A stretch of 64,000 nt of DNA from Brassica napus (GCF_020379485.1 NC_063450.1:51173374-51237373); one strand, 5' to 3'. Shown: positions 26,849 to 39,165, numbered from the stretch's first letter. Notes: generated by a model not told the origin, from the sequence alone. Program-made: numbers and translations.

Positions 26849-27511
26849 TTCTTTTTGTTTCACACTATCTAATCCTAAACAGCTCAACAGATCTTTACAA
26901 CATCCCCTGTCATCTGAGAAATCATTAGTCACACAAAAAGGAACCCATTCATCACTTTCCCTTTTTAAAACATCTATAACCAAAAAAGGAAAGATACAAA
27001 AAGGAGTTCCTTTTTGATCTAGAACCCCCCTAACAAGTAGCAGATCTGTACTACTATCATAAACCTCTTAAATCACTCCAAAGTACCAGACTTTCGAGTT
27101 CGAAATCATCATAGATTCATACCCACAACCCTAATTAACGCAGCTGGAGAGCAAAGTCAGCTAAAATTAGAGCGATTTCTTCAATCACAAAGAAGCTATT
27201 GCGCGAAATTAAAAAAAAAAGAAGCTCAGAGATCTTAAATCGAGGCAGAGAGAGAACAAAGGTAAGACCTGAAAGGGGGAAGGAGACGATCGGAAGAAGA
27301 GAAAAAACCCTAGCAGCTTCGCGGCGTCGCTCCTTGGTACTCAGTCTCGGACATAGTACGGATCAATTCTTAATAATTTTTGTTTTTTATTTTATCCATT
27401 TTGTATTTCCCTATTACTATTTCTTATTTTATTCAGTTTTTTTTTCTCTTCCTTTTGGCATTTGATTGATCTCTTTGAATTTGATAAGCTATAATATATA
27501 ACTATTACTAA
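26849..27511 (-). promoter_or_regulatory. NINJA 5' UTR and promoter region
   Basis: Contains a likely 5' UTR intron (acceptor gttatag near 26985) and a CT-rich leader with a telo-box (AAACCCTAG on the plus strand, 27305-27313), an element common in leaders of expressed plant genes. No other gene is seen. Confidence 0.5.
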
Positions 27512-28397
27512 GGGGTTGTTATTGGTTTACAGTTTAAAAAGAGTTTTGATGATTTTGGAAAATAAATATTTTACTGAATTTAAAAAGAGTTTTAGTGATA
27601 TTTAAATTTCTTAGATTATTTTTTAAAAAGTTTTATAGATTATTACTGATTCTTTAATCGAAGATAATTATAATTTTTTCAAAGTTATCTTCAAGTATCG
27701 CATTAGATTGTGTCATTTTGTTTTATAAACTCTTGTTCTGGGATTTTTGATGTTGTTTCACCATCATCAACCCGTAATAAGGTTTTGGATCGTACACAGT
27801 TTTTCTTGATAATTATAAATCTTCTGGTAATTAAAGAAACAGATTTTGGAGGTATCATACTGTAATTTTTTTACCGAGGAAAACAGAGAACATGATAGAA
27901 TTTGAGGTATGAATTATTGAGAGAAAGATGTAAAAATGGAGACGTTTTTGCTAAAGTTTATACGAGAATAGAAGCTTCGTGAGATGTGATGTGTGTTATA
28001 GGGTAGTTTAGGACTTAGGAGTATATATACAAACAATTCACCTCAAAAGATTTGGGAAGGAGAGTTGAATTACACTTTTTATTATAACAATTCAATTTAA
28101 TAAATAAAATCCTTTGAGAATACATGGTCAATGTGCAATACTTTGATAATAGATTTTATGAAGAAAAACTTGTAAAATCCATAAACCAATAACCACAGAT
28201 TATAAGAGATTAGCAAAATCAGTATTTAAAAAAAAAAATTGAATAACACAAGACTTTTATTGACTTTGTAAAATTCTGAACCTAATAACACTAGATTTTA
28301 GCATAGTTTTGAAAAGTCTTGATTGAATAACACTTGAATCATCACAATATATAAATCTTTATAACTCTTTGCAAATAAATAATCCAATAACACCCTC
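27512..28397. mobile_element. PIF/Harbinger non-autonomous element, 886 bp, TAA target duplication
   Basis: Termini GGGGTTGTTATTGG and (inverted) GAGGGTGTTATTGG match at 12 of 14 bases; TAA lies on both sides (27509-27511 and 28398-28400). The interior is AT-rich without coding capacity. It inserted just upstream of the NINJA promoter. Confidence 0.85.
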
Positions 28398-29084
28398 TAA
28401 AACTATTCTGTTTTGGATTTCCTTTTTCTTCTCTAACCATAATGTTTAATACAAATGCTAGATTGTGAAAATTTCATCATCAAAAATATTTTGTCCATCT
28501 CCATTATTAGTTGGGCATTAAGTCAACTGAATACCTGAGATATTCATTATATATAGTATGACTTTATTTATAACCATTTATTTTTCAAATAATTTTTTTT
28601 AAAGAAAATAAAAAGTTTGAGAGTTGAGAATACAAAACATTCCACATTTGTGTTCAAATATATAAAAAATAAATGAAGCTCCCTATAACAAAATATAATG
28701 CAATAATAATAAAAATTGACTATTCTCAAAAACATGTCAGTTACATAGGAGTTATGAATACCTCCACAAAAAATTGTATATAAGACATGGATGTAAATAT
28801 GCGCCTAATTTCTTTCAATTCCAACATTTGTTTTAGGCCTAAACTAGTTTATATATTCACATTTTTATAATTTGTTACTGCCAATTTAAACTGATCCATT
28901 TCTTATAAGATGTAGATTTGTTTAGTATCTCAGCCTTCCACATCTTTGATGACTTGATAAACAAGATCAAGCCATTTTTGAAAGATAAAAATTAATTGGA
29001 AAGTGTACATGAGTCTGATAAGAGATTAAGATGGTCATGGTAGTATCGTTTTATTTATTAGAGCAATTAATGATAATGCTTTGT
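28398..29084. other. AT-rich intergenic DNA
   Basis: Nothing recognisable; no open frame or transposon end could be supported. Confidence 0.4.
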
Positions 29085-29692
29085 TGTCTTGAATTGTTGT
29101 TTTTTCTCATCACTCTCAACTGTCTTTTTCAGACACTTGTTAGGATGTTGTATAGCTGATGATTTGATTAATGTGATAAGATTCATCCTAAAATACCCGG
29201 TGGGCTATGTTGACCAAGCAAGTGTGTTTGCGAACTATGCACAAGAAATGCATTACTGTTATACTTACTTTATAGTAAAAGACTTAGAATTTGTATTGAA
29301 TGGAGTATACCATAAGTAACACATTGAAAATATGAATGTGCTTACCGTCGACCAAAGTATCGTGCTCATGCTCACATTATCTATGTTTATAGATTAAATT
29401 TTGTAGTTGATGTTTTACCACGTGCAGTTTCATCATATTGGAACATCTTTGGCTATACTCTTGCTTGATTACTCTATTATCAAAAATAATATCAAAAATA
29501 TATATTACACTATATGATTAGTAAGTAGACAAGTTAATTAATAAATTATTAGTCTTGTGTATGAATGATTTTTATTTGCTAGGGAATTTACTAAGAACCT
29601 ACATCCAAAGAATATGTGTATAAATGTCCTCATGCAGTCTCTATATATGGCATTGAAGTGGTAAATGGAGAAACGATTGCACTGTGCAGTTG
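29085..29692 (+). pseudogene. papain-like (C1A) gene fragment, copy 1
   Basis: An acceptor-like tttttcag at 29125-29132 is followed by sequence matching copy 2, but the active-site segment is frameshifted: where copy 2 reads DTCWAVVTAELI, this copy has a stop or a shift, and only the downstream part (DLINVIRFILKY, NYAQEMHYCYTY) stays open. A later exon piece at about 29582-29690 (GVY/PTS/KCPHAV-like) is cut off at the junction with copy 2. No function expected. Confidence 0.65.
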
Positions 29693-30499
29693 TCTCTTGA
29701 ATTGATTTTTTTTCATCTCTCTTTCTTTTTGCAGACACTTGTTGGGCTGTTGTAACTGCAGAGTTGATCAGTGCCATAAGATTCATTCTGAAGTATGATA
29801 CAAAGTACACTGAGTACTATGCTTAGTACTTGGTGGATTATGCTGACCCAGCAAAGACATTATCGAACTATGAGCAAGAAAAGCATTACTGCTACACTTA
29901 CTCTGTAGCTAAAGAGGGTTAGATTTTATATTGGATGGATGAATACCAACAGAAGCACCAACTTACCGTCCACCGAAGGATGATCCTCATGCTCAGATTG
30001 CTTCTGTTGAGCGATTGACTTATGTAGATGAGATGTTATATCACCTGCAATTTCATCCCATTGGAGCATCTTTGGCTGTATTCTTACCAGATTACTCCAC
30101 TGTCAAAAAAGTAATGATTAAATATATATTTCATTGCGAGATTAGTAACTTATGAAAGATTATAGTAGAGAAGTTAATGAATATAACTTATTAATATTGT
30201 GTGTTGTGTGTCTTATTTGCTAGGGAGTTTACAGAGGACCTACATCCATAGATTCTGTGTATAAATGTCCTCATGCGGTCTCCATATATGCCATCGAAGT
30301 TGTAGACAGAGAAACCATTGCGCTTGTGAAATCTACTCATGGCACAGAACTAGGGGATAAGGGTTATTTCAGAGTATCTCTAGACACCATGCTAGTTGAG
30401 GTGCCATACAAAGGAAAAAATGCTCATCGCGATTTTGCACAACCATGCAGTTTGCTCTCTCGCTTTTGTTTCCCGAAACTTCCACCTCGAGAAGTTTGA
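29693..30499 (+). pseudogene. papain-like (C1A) gene fragment, copy 2
   Basis: After the acceptor tttttgcag (29728-29736), residues DTCWAVVTAELISAIRFILK include the catalytic Cys context (CWA) of papain enzymes, but in-frame stops follow (YYA-stop, EG-stop). An exon at about 30224-30499 reads GVYRGPTS, YKCPHAVSIYAIEVVD, VKSTHGTELGDKGYFRVSLD. This resembles the His-containing 'HAV' strand and the N-S-W-G..G.KGY..V region, with the Asn/Trp site changed to S-T-H-G. It is a tandem duplicate of 29085-29692. Crucifers have families of such degenerate C1A-like genes. Assignment is by motif only. Confidence 0.65.
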
Positions 30500-31098
30500 C
30501 TCTAAAAGGTACAGATTTTTTAAATAATTTTTGATATAGGAATATTTGTATTGCTAAGTGTATATTTAATCATTGTTGATTGCAGGAAGTGGATTGCCTC
30601 TCACATTTTGCGCCTTCACCAAACAGTCGAGATTGATACTTTTGGTTGTGAACTTGTTTCAGTTGAAAAAAAATTCATTTCTCGAGTCTAAAACTTGTTT
30701 GCTCTCATCTTTATGTGTTTGTTTTGGAGCTTGAATTAGTATGTGTTGCTTTGTCAGAATGTTACTTAAAAACCTTAGCAAAAAACTCATGTTCAGTGGC
30801 GATGCTTCCTCTGTTTCTCAACTTGATTCGTCAAGCCAAAAGCAAAAATAGGCATTCTCCTGTTGCATCTTCCATAAAGCTGTCAAGCCCTGAGCCACCA
30901 TAACCATAGCTCCATGTATTTTCCCTTGCCATATTTTGGTCTAATCATGGTGATTCTTCTTTTCATAAAGATGACCTGACAATTACTCCATCCCTCCCAA
31001 TCACCAAAAACAATCATAAATCAAGAAACAATCATCCCTAAAACATAGTATTTTTGCTAATTTTGATATATGTCTTAGGTCATAAGCATTAAATAAAA
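30500..31098. other. 3' remnant of papain-like pseudogene and spacer
   Basis: A possible further exon follows the acceptor gattgcag (30579-30586). No intact frame. A 62-codon frame at 30715-30903 is unassigned. Confidence 0.3.
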
Positions 31099-31280
31099 CT
31101 AGATTTTGATCTGTGCACCTGCACGGGTGTTTACTTTAGCTTTTATATAAATATATATTTTTGTAAGTAGACATTGTTATATATTTTCTATTAAATGTTA
31201 TTTTGTTTTTCTTATAAGTATAATATCATATTTCTTATATTTTTTTTTCAAAATCTGTAGCTATTTATTTTTCATGCCAC

Positions 31281-31350
<70 letters not shown>

Positions 31351-32001
31351 AGTATATGTCATCATATAATTAATGTATTTTATATGTACCATCATATAAG
31401 TAATCATATAACTAATAGTATTTTATATGTACCATCATATAAATAATCATATATATTATATTTTTAAAATTTAATGTGAAATATAAAAACCATAATTTAA
31501 TTATATATATTATATTTTTAAAATTTAATGTGAAATATAAAAACCATAATTTAAGTTGATATTTAAAATTGGACTTTGTATTTTATTTTTCTTATATATA
31601 TTTAAAACATTTTTTTATAATGGTTATTGGAAAATATTTTAGTAAAAATCAATTTTTGAATATTATGTATATTTTTGAATCAATTTTGATATAAATCAAT
31701 TTTAGATTAATATTTTGATTTGAAAAATTTATATAAAGTTTAAATTTTGTTTTATGATTATTTTAGACAAATTATATTTTTAGGTAATTAGATTAGACCA
31801 TTTACGTATATTCTAAGGTGTGCATAGATATATAGTTTTTCATAATAAAATGGACTTCTAATTTCTCTTGATAACATAAGTCCATTACTTTTTTTTCTTA
31901 ATATATTGTTATCCATGTTTTCAAACAATATTATATTTTTTTACTGTTATATATGTTTTCAAACACTTCCTAAAAATGTACTTTTAATTTAATAAAATAG
32001 A
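31099..32001 (-). mobile_element. Helitron-like element, 903 bp
   Basis: On the minus strand it begins TCTATTTTATTAAATTAAAA and ends with the hairpin (gtgcaggtgcac) and ATCAAAATCTAG|T; the flanks are A (31098) and T (32002), the AT target expected for Helitrons. Its interior holds a long (TA)n run and a 50-bp direct duplication (ttatatttttaaaatttaat at 31457 and 31510). No coding capacity. Confidence 0.75.
31284..31345. repeat. (TA)n microsatellite
   Basis: About 30 uninterrupted TA units inside the Helitron; likely length-variable between individuals. Confidence 0.95.
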
Positions 32002-32138
32002 TATTAGGAGGGAAGCTCCAAACTGTAGATAACATACACACCACCAAGGTTATGTCCTCCACGATATAGTGCACCACTTACAAAACTAAAAGATAATAAA
32101 CACATCAGATCTTATTAGCCTCGGAAGAAAATTTTCAT

Positions 32139-33614
32139 TCAACTGGATTTGTAGGCCAAGCAGTCGACTTCCAAGCAAATGTGTCCAGGACTCCCATCCA
32201 TGGTCTTTCTTACAACCGCTTGGTACTCCACAGGGGCACCACTCGGATCACCATTGCCTTTGAAGATAATGTAGAAGATGGCATTGTTGGCCTTGAGCTT
32301 CATGCATGGCAGCGACTCTTCCTTAGTTTGTATAGTTACCTTCTTGATTTCCAATGGTAGAAATGGCCTCAGGTCGCTCTACAAAACACACAAACTCAAA
32401 GTTATGGCAAAAGAAAAAACCATCAGTGAGAAGCCACTAGATTAAAGAAGAACCTACCTCATGTGCCATCCACTTATAGTGAAAAGCAAACTCCGCATAC
32501 ATATGAAGCCACTCATGTCCTTGCAAGTCTGATTCTTGCAACTGTGAAGCCTTGAGTGAATCAGATATCTCATAAATCAAACCCAATCATTCAGATGAAG
32601 TAAAGTTAGCATACCTCATAAAACTGCCCCTTATTGCTAATTGCAGCCATCTCATCTTTGGTGAACCACTTGGGCATTTTACCTTTGTAATAATCGTCAA
32701 CTCCATCCTCCTTCCATCTTCTCTCAGGCCCAGTAAACGTAAGTCGAGGGCCGCTAGGAACTAATAACCAGATATTCCAGACAAGATATTGAAAACTGGA
32801 GAAAGATAATATTAGACAAGAGAACCACCTTTGACTAGTCTAGTTATATATATACCTTTTAGTCTGGAAATTTCGGTCTGTGCCACAAAGGATGCCTGTT
32901 CCGGAAGGAAATCTTTGAAAACACACGTCTGAAAGTTGCAAAGAGAGTTGCTGGATGTATCAATGGCCTCCAACGTTATGTAGTAATAGAGGCACCGAGT
33001 AAACATCAGCTCATCGTTGTATTTGTTTATAGCAGCCAGTTTGAGGCTTGTTCCCTACAAGATCAAACAAGTTCACCATCCATGTCATGGATAAAGAGCT
33101 CAGATATTAACTGTTGTTTACCTTCTCAAGATTGTAACAGTGAAGTCCAAGTCTACTAAACAAGTAGACAAGCCGATGTCATATGGGTAATCATACTTGT
33201 TTTCCACTAAGTGAGGAACTAGTTCACCACCATACGGAAGATAGAAGTAATCAACATCGAAACCCTGCCCACATTCAAAAAGCAATACTTTAAGATAATC
33301 ATAGCAAAAGCCAATCACTTTAACATCAATTCGATCAAAGTCAAATCAATTTTAGCATAAATTTGATCAAAGCCAAACACTTTTAACATGAATTCGATCA
33401 AAAACCAATCAATTTTAACATAAAAAGATTCTAGAGAGCTTACGTCGGACTCTAAAAATTGACGGTTGTACTCCTTCTCGATCACAGGATCAATCTCATC
33501 GTCATCCCATGGATTGCGACCGTAATCAACCTTGGAGAAACTCTGTATCGGAGCTGCGCCTGAGCTTCCTGAAGATTCCAATTTCCGTTTAAGCAAGATC
33601 GCAATCTCAGTCAT
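32139..33614 (-). pseudogene. UPF0725 (EMB2204-like) family gene with one-base frameshift
   Basis: Six exons: 33444-33614, 33122-33264, 32856-33054, 32615-32760, 32458-32541 and 32139-32378. The total is 983 nt, one short of a multiple of three. Exon 2 (143 nt) reads GFDVDYFYLPYGGEL...YDIGLSTCLV in one frame, but the family block RLGLHCYNLEK at its end is in the next frame. The break is near 33150, inside 'tgtttagtagacttgg'. Exon 3 onward (GTSLKLAAINKYN...; WKEDGVDDYYKGKMPKWF; SDLQGHEWLHMYAEFAFHYKW; a C-terminus with GNGDPSGAPVEYQAVVRKT) is well preserved. Arabidopsis At4g28920 (from memory) belongs to this plant family of unknown biochemical role. Either a recent pseudogene or an assembly error. 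Confidence 0.75.
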
Positions 33615-33638
33615 CGTCTCCGATTTCGTCTAAACCCT

Positions 33639-33668
33639 AATCGCAATCGCAATCGCAATCGCAATCTC
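33639..33668. repeat. (ATCGCA)n microsatellite in the UPF0725 leader
   Basis: Four to five copies of atcgca directly after a telo-box-like taaaccctaa; both lie in the likely 5' UTR of the minus-strand gene. Confidence 0.85.
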
Positions 33669-34286
33669 AATCTCCAAGCGAGGGTGATGATTGTTTGATT
33701 AAACTAATCCTTTTTCACATTCCAGATTTACGTTTATACCCCTCTACTTTACAATTTTCATAGAAGACCACCTCTCCTTTTATTAGCTGACAAACGTTTT
33801 GTTTTTGGAAATATATATATATTTTTATCATTAAATTCCTTTTTCAACTCTATCTCTTATACTTCATGTTTTCTTTTACATTATTATAAGATGAGAACAT
33901 TATCTTGATTTACAATCGATATATTATTAGATTAGCATTTCATGAGAAGAAATATCTCACTATAAGTAACAAAAGACATTTTCAATAAATAATACTATAA
34001 AATTTTGATTAATGTTCCAATTTTTTTTTGTTTTCTTTGAAATTGATTTTTTAGGTTTTAATTAATGCTTTTCGTTTTAAAACTAAAATATAAAATTAAG
34101 TGTAAAATATATTTGGTCAAATTATATCAGGAAGTTAATAAAACTATTAAACAACAAAAAATAATATGTAAGTATTTAATTCTTCTTAATATGTGTGAAT
34201 AACCTAAAACATCATTATTTCAAATGCAAAAAGATAATATATATAATATATTATTAAATTTATTATAAGGGCATATGCTTTCATTC
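33669..34286. other. UPF0725 promoter and AT-rich spacer
   Basis: No gene seen. The right edge borders the poly(A) end of the LINE. Confidence 0.4.
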
Positions 34287-37200
34287 TTTTTTGCTAAAAG
34301 TGTAAATATCATTAATTTGAATGAATGTCTGATCACAATACAAATTGAAATCTGATTTGCTCGAAAGCTAATTCAGATTCTATTGGCCGTAAAAATATAA
34401 AAAAACCCATAGAACCTAGAGAGAACTAAGAGTGTTCAGAGGTGAACAACACTTAGAACTAAGATTATTGCAACAAACATTAGCTATTAGAACCTTACAC
34501 AAGCATTTCTTGATACCTGAAGCTGAGCCTTAAGCATCGAAGAGTAGGCTAAAACGGTGTTGAAATGCCGACGACAAACTCGGAGATTCTCTCAAGCTGC
34601 GACGACGGAGGGCTGGCAACACCCAATCCGGTGCAAGCTGAGGTGGGCTTCGTTGAAGACAACACCAATAACCGCTCGGGAAGCTCACAACCTGACTATC
34701 AAAGCTGACTACACTTGTTTTGAAACTCAGGTATCATGGTCAAGCGCAGGCGGTCTTAAGTCCGGCCACGCGACCCAGAGATTAAGTGCAGACAACAAAT
34801 CAGTCAAGAGAAGCATCCTGGAGCATTGCGAAGGAGATGAAGATCTGGAAAAGTCAGTAGACACCTCAAAAACAGGTGAATCCGAGTGTGAGCGAGACTC
34901 TAGCATCATGACCTGGAGGAAACACGGCGGGACTGTCCTCGAAGAACCCTGAGTATTCAACCACCAAAGAACAATAGAAAGAGACACAAGCCGCAACACA
35001 GGGACAAACCATGGAAGCTAACACTTGAAGCAAAGGAAAGAGGCCCTCAACGAAGAGCCACAGCTCCGCCGTACTCAGAGAAAACAAATTCTCGAGGAGA
35101 GGCTCTAAAGAACCTTGAAGCTACTAGACCCTTGAACCATCGGGAGGCAAGGCAGCAATGAGAAGAGAGGTAGCTACGCTCTCGAAAAATCACCACTCTT
35201 GAGATTAAGATCTGACCCAGATCTTACGCCGACAGTCGGAGGAGGCAGAGAATCAAGGCCACCGAGAATCGCACCACCATCACACCCTCGTCTGTACTCC
35301 AGAGAAGAGAGGCGCTCTTGCATCCATGTGAACGACGAAAGATGATTGTTTTCTAGCACATCGTGCTAGACTATCCGCCTTTTGATTTTCCGTCCGAGGT
35401 ACATGAATGATCTCTAAACTAGTAAAACGTGTCTTCAGTAGCTTTATGTCATGCATATAACTCTCAAACACCGGCCATTCCTCTGGTTCTGAAACCATCT
35501 TTACCACTTGAGAACAATCCATAGCAAAAGTAACCTGAAACTGATGTAAATTCCTTATACATTACATTGCTCATATCAACACTTTCATCTCTGCATGAAG
35601 AGGTGAAAGACATGCCCTAGAATTCCTTGCACCCATCAATCCCTGAAAGCCCTCAAGTATGCTATACCATCCTTGACCTGAATAAGGTTCTTTATCTTTC
35701 CAGGAACCATCTATAAAACACCAACGACCGACCCGCGGTTGACGATTCAAAACCTCAGTCTGTTGTGGTGCCTGCTTAGTCTTCATCACCTGAGCCTCAG
35801 CCCAAAGTGTTGATTCAGTTTCTGCAAGCGTAAGTATATCTCTTGGGTCAATATCCAAATTACTAAAGACCTTATTATACATTCCTTTCCAAATATATCA
35901 TAATATCCACGCAAACTGATGATCTTCCATCTTCGGGAGTACCCTCCAGAAAAGATGATCCATATTTGTAAATAGAGAACTAGTGGGGAAGTAGACTGGG
36001 TTAGACGGTATCTTTGAACTAGCCCAAACTTGACGCGCAGGAGGGCACTCAAAAAACACATGGTTTATTGATTCCTCCTCAGCTCCACATCTAACACAAC
36101 AAATATCTCCCTTCATTCCTCTTGCTTGCAAATTCTTCTTAACAGCTATACATCCGGATACCATTTGCCATAAAAAGTGCTTAATATTCGGAGGGCATCT
36201 CACCTCCCAGCAGAACGCTTTCAGAATATCCACTGTGAGACCATAAAACACTGGTGGTTTTGCCTTGTCCGGATAGACCCGTTCTAATTGATATCCTGAT
36301 TTAACCGAATATTTCCCATTATTTGTGAAGTGCCATCCATTCCTATCCACCATCCGAGTCTTACTCAAGAGAATACTTTAAATAATTTGAGCATCCTGGG
36401 GATCCACCAAATCCCGAATTACTTGCGACTTCCAAGTTCGTGAAATTGGATCTATCAAAGAGTCCACTGTGAGGTCCTGATAAGTGTCATGTTGATTTTT
36501 GTTTGCTGGTCTCAGGCGAGTGGTTGTGTTGTATCCCTGAAATCTTTGGTTCAACCAGAGTCTCACCAAACCTCCCAAACCGGCCACCTAGGAGACACCA
36601 GCAATAGACGTTCAGTCCAAGGACTATATCTAGACAACCAGAAAGAGTTTGTCTATGAAACCAATTTTACAAGAAGAATAACTCATCAAGGAGTCATTGA
36701 GGCTTTGAATTTCAAGAAAAACTACACGGACCAGAAAGTTATGGATTTTACAAACTGGAGGTTCCCCACCCCATCCAGTAGCGAGTATCAGCCCTTAGGA
36801 GTGGATTTCAACCCAACCATGAAGTGTCCTTCTCCAGAACAAACCATGGGCTTCAAGAAAGATGTATTGGCTTTCCAGAAAGCCCGAAATCAGGAGAAAT
36901 AGACACGGAAATCAGAAGTTATGATCCAATCTCCAAAACCGGACAAACCAGTTCTGCACTTACCTCAATTGGAAGCTAACCGGTTCAATCAGCTTCAAAC
37001 CAGGCATTGGCGACCAGGAGATCATTTCAACCAATCAGGAGGTATTCTAGGTGTCCAGGAGGAGTTCTACATGTTCATACCATGCACCAGCAACCATTGG
37101 ATCAGGAAGATTCTCATTTACTTTAACTTGTCTTATTTGGAGTCTTTGGCAATAACTCTCCAACAGATACTTTCTAAACAAGTTGTGCACGACTTCAGCA

Positions 37201-39165
37201 CATATCAAGCCATCAAGAAGGTTCCCAGGAAGCTTAGTTATCCCCTCAAACCGTCCAGATACAAGAAGAACACCATCTACATTTATTTGGCCAAGATTTT
37301 CATCATTAAGCCTCCAACGGCTAGTTTTCAAGGAGCCATCAATTCCTTTGCTTCCAAGTTTATTATTTCGATTTTATTTCTTTCCTTATGTCATTTTATG
37401 ACTGTTAGAGAGTCCCAGTAGTCGAGCCTATAAAGCTCAATTAGTTTGTCTTTGTAAAACACCCTTGAACTTTTATGAATGAAAATCAGTTTTTCTAGTT
37501 TTGTCAAAACTATTGTCTTAAGTCTTTTGAGTGTGTGAGAAACAACTCTGGAGCAACTTGACTTATCAAGGATCCCTTTCATAGATCTTTGTGGCGTCCA
37601 TCATCCCATCTCCATCCATTAATCGATCTTGAGAGTGATACACATCCAGCAAAACCGGTTCCATCTTCATTCATCTTCCATCCATCGATCCTTGTTGAGA
37701 GTGATACACATCCAGCAACAAAGATCTCATCTCCATCAATCTATCCCTTTTCTATTTGTTTTTATTCATATTATCGTTTTGATTCATATTCATATTTTTT
37801 TTCTGTTCTCATCATAAAAACTCTATAACTCATAAAAATCAGTTCTCTTTGTTTTTAGGTTGAAGCCTCGGATCCATCATTCAATCAATTCGTGGGCTAC
37901 CCGCCCCCCTGTGCCTACAACAGGTTGGGAGCCATGGATCACTCCATAAAGAGATAGAGGACCCTGTTCCCACCCTTTTGATTAGTCATTTGCTAACCAG
38001 AGATCTAGCAGATACAATACTCCTCCAACCATACGACAGGGAGTATGAACGGATCGGTTCTAGGGGTGAGGCATTCCTATAGTACCGTCCTTTAAAAACT
38101 CTAGCAAAAAGAGTTGAAGGCTTCTCTATCAGCCTCCACAATTGCTTTCCAAGCATAGCCGTATTGAAATCCGTTATGTCCTTAAAACCCAGACTTCCTT
38201 CGTCCTTATTTGTACATAATTTGTCCCATGACTTCCAGTGCATACCCCTTGTATGTCCCCCTGAGCTCCACCAAAATTCTGATACCGCACTCGTTAATTT
38301 CTTCACCGTTTCCTTTGGTAACCGATAAACCGACATCACATGGTTAGGCAAACCCGTGACTACTGATTTAATGATTACTTCCTTTCCACCTTTGGAAAAA
38401 AATTTAAACGTCCATCCATTCACCCTATTATTCAAACGGTCCTGGTCAAATCCAAAAACCTGTATCTTGGATCCTCCGAGACTCTCCGACAGACCCATAT
38501 ATGATTCTATCCCTCCTAAATTTTGTATCCCTAGGATGTCTCTCAACTCCTGTCTAGTGGACTCCTCAATCTTATGTCCAAATTGAATCGAAGATTTCTG
38601 AAAATTAATCAGTTGGTCCGAGACCAACTCATATTCCTTCAAGATCCTAAGGATAGTGTGACATTCTTCCTTCTGTGTCTTGCAGAAAAAAGACTATCGT
38701 CTGCGAACAACAGATAAGAAATCGAAGGGCAAGCTCTGGCAACCTTCATTCCCGTGAATTGATTACCCCTTTCAGCCTTCTTAATATTTGCAATCAAAGC
38801 CTCAGTACACATGATAAATAGATAAGGGATCCCCCTGCCGTAAACCTCTTTGAGGAACTATATGTCCACGCGGCTGCCCATTCAACAAAACATGATATTG
38901 AACCGATGATATACATTCCATAATTAATTTAACCCAATGCGGATCAAAACCCATCCTGAGAAGTAACACTTGAATAAAACCCCACTCCAGCCGATCATAT
39001 GCTTTGCTCATATTCGTCTTGAACGCCATATATTTACTTTGGCAAGCTTTATTAGTCCGTAGTCCATGAAACATTTCCTGAGCGATAATAATATTATCCG
39101 AAATCAACCTTCCTGGCACAAGTGCTGATTGTGTCTCCGATGTTAACCGTGGGAGATATTAAACT
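34287..39165 (-). mobile_element. 5'-truncated L1-type LINE (non-LTR retrotransposon), interrupted
   Basis: Minus-strand order: end of the reverse transcriptase (LTSETQSALVPGRLISDN near 39165, GLRQGDPLS near 38830; 'MAFKTNMSKAYDRLEW' carries the first catalytic Asp region with D changed to N), thumb and linker (37985-38640), zf-RVT segment (35898-36368, FCWEVRCPPNIKHFLWQ, CVRCGAEEESINHVFFECP), and plant-type RNase H (35280-35880, FIDGSWKDKEPYSGQGW, HAEMKVL, ENQKADSLARCAR). A long 3' UTR ends in a T-run at 34287-34292 (the poly(A) on the element strand). Endonuclease and ORF1 are absent. Several stops and frameshifts make it dead. It is split by a solo LTR at 36527-37922. Confidence 0.85.
36527..37922 (+). 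mobile_element. solo LTR, 1,396 bp, nested in the LINE, 5-bp TSD
   Basis: Begins TGTTGTATCC and ends GCCTACAACA, so it has TG..CA ends with a 7-bp terminal inversion TGTTGTA. It is bordered by GGTTG at 36522-36526 and 37923-37927. Removing it joins the LINE frame from DPWLPT to RLRPANKNQH. TATA (cctataaagc, near 37427) and a poly(A)-signal-like gaatgaaaat (37477) give plus orientation. No primer site, polypurine tract or polyprotein is present, so it is a recombined solo LTR, probably of a Gypsy element given its length. Two open frames (to 36902 and 37421) are non-conserved LTR sequence. Confidence 0.85.

Noticed and set aside
34557..34952. 131-codon plus-strand frame
   Set aside because: Antisense to the LINE 3' region; overlapping minus frames indicate GC-richer non-coding sequence.
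36489..37421. Two plus-strand frames (137 and 166 codons)
   Set aside because: They lie within or across the solo LTR; one starts in the LINE and crosses the element border.
36527..37922. DNA transposon instead of an LTR
   Set aside because: The 5-bp duplication with TG..CA ends and TATA/poly(A)-like signals fits an LTR better than hAT (8 bp), Harbinger (3 bp) or Mutator (9 bp).
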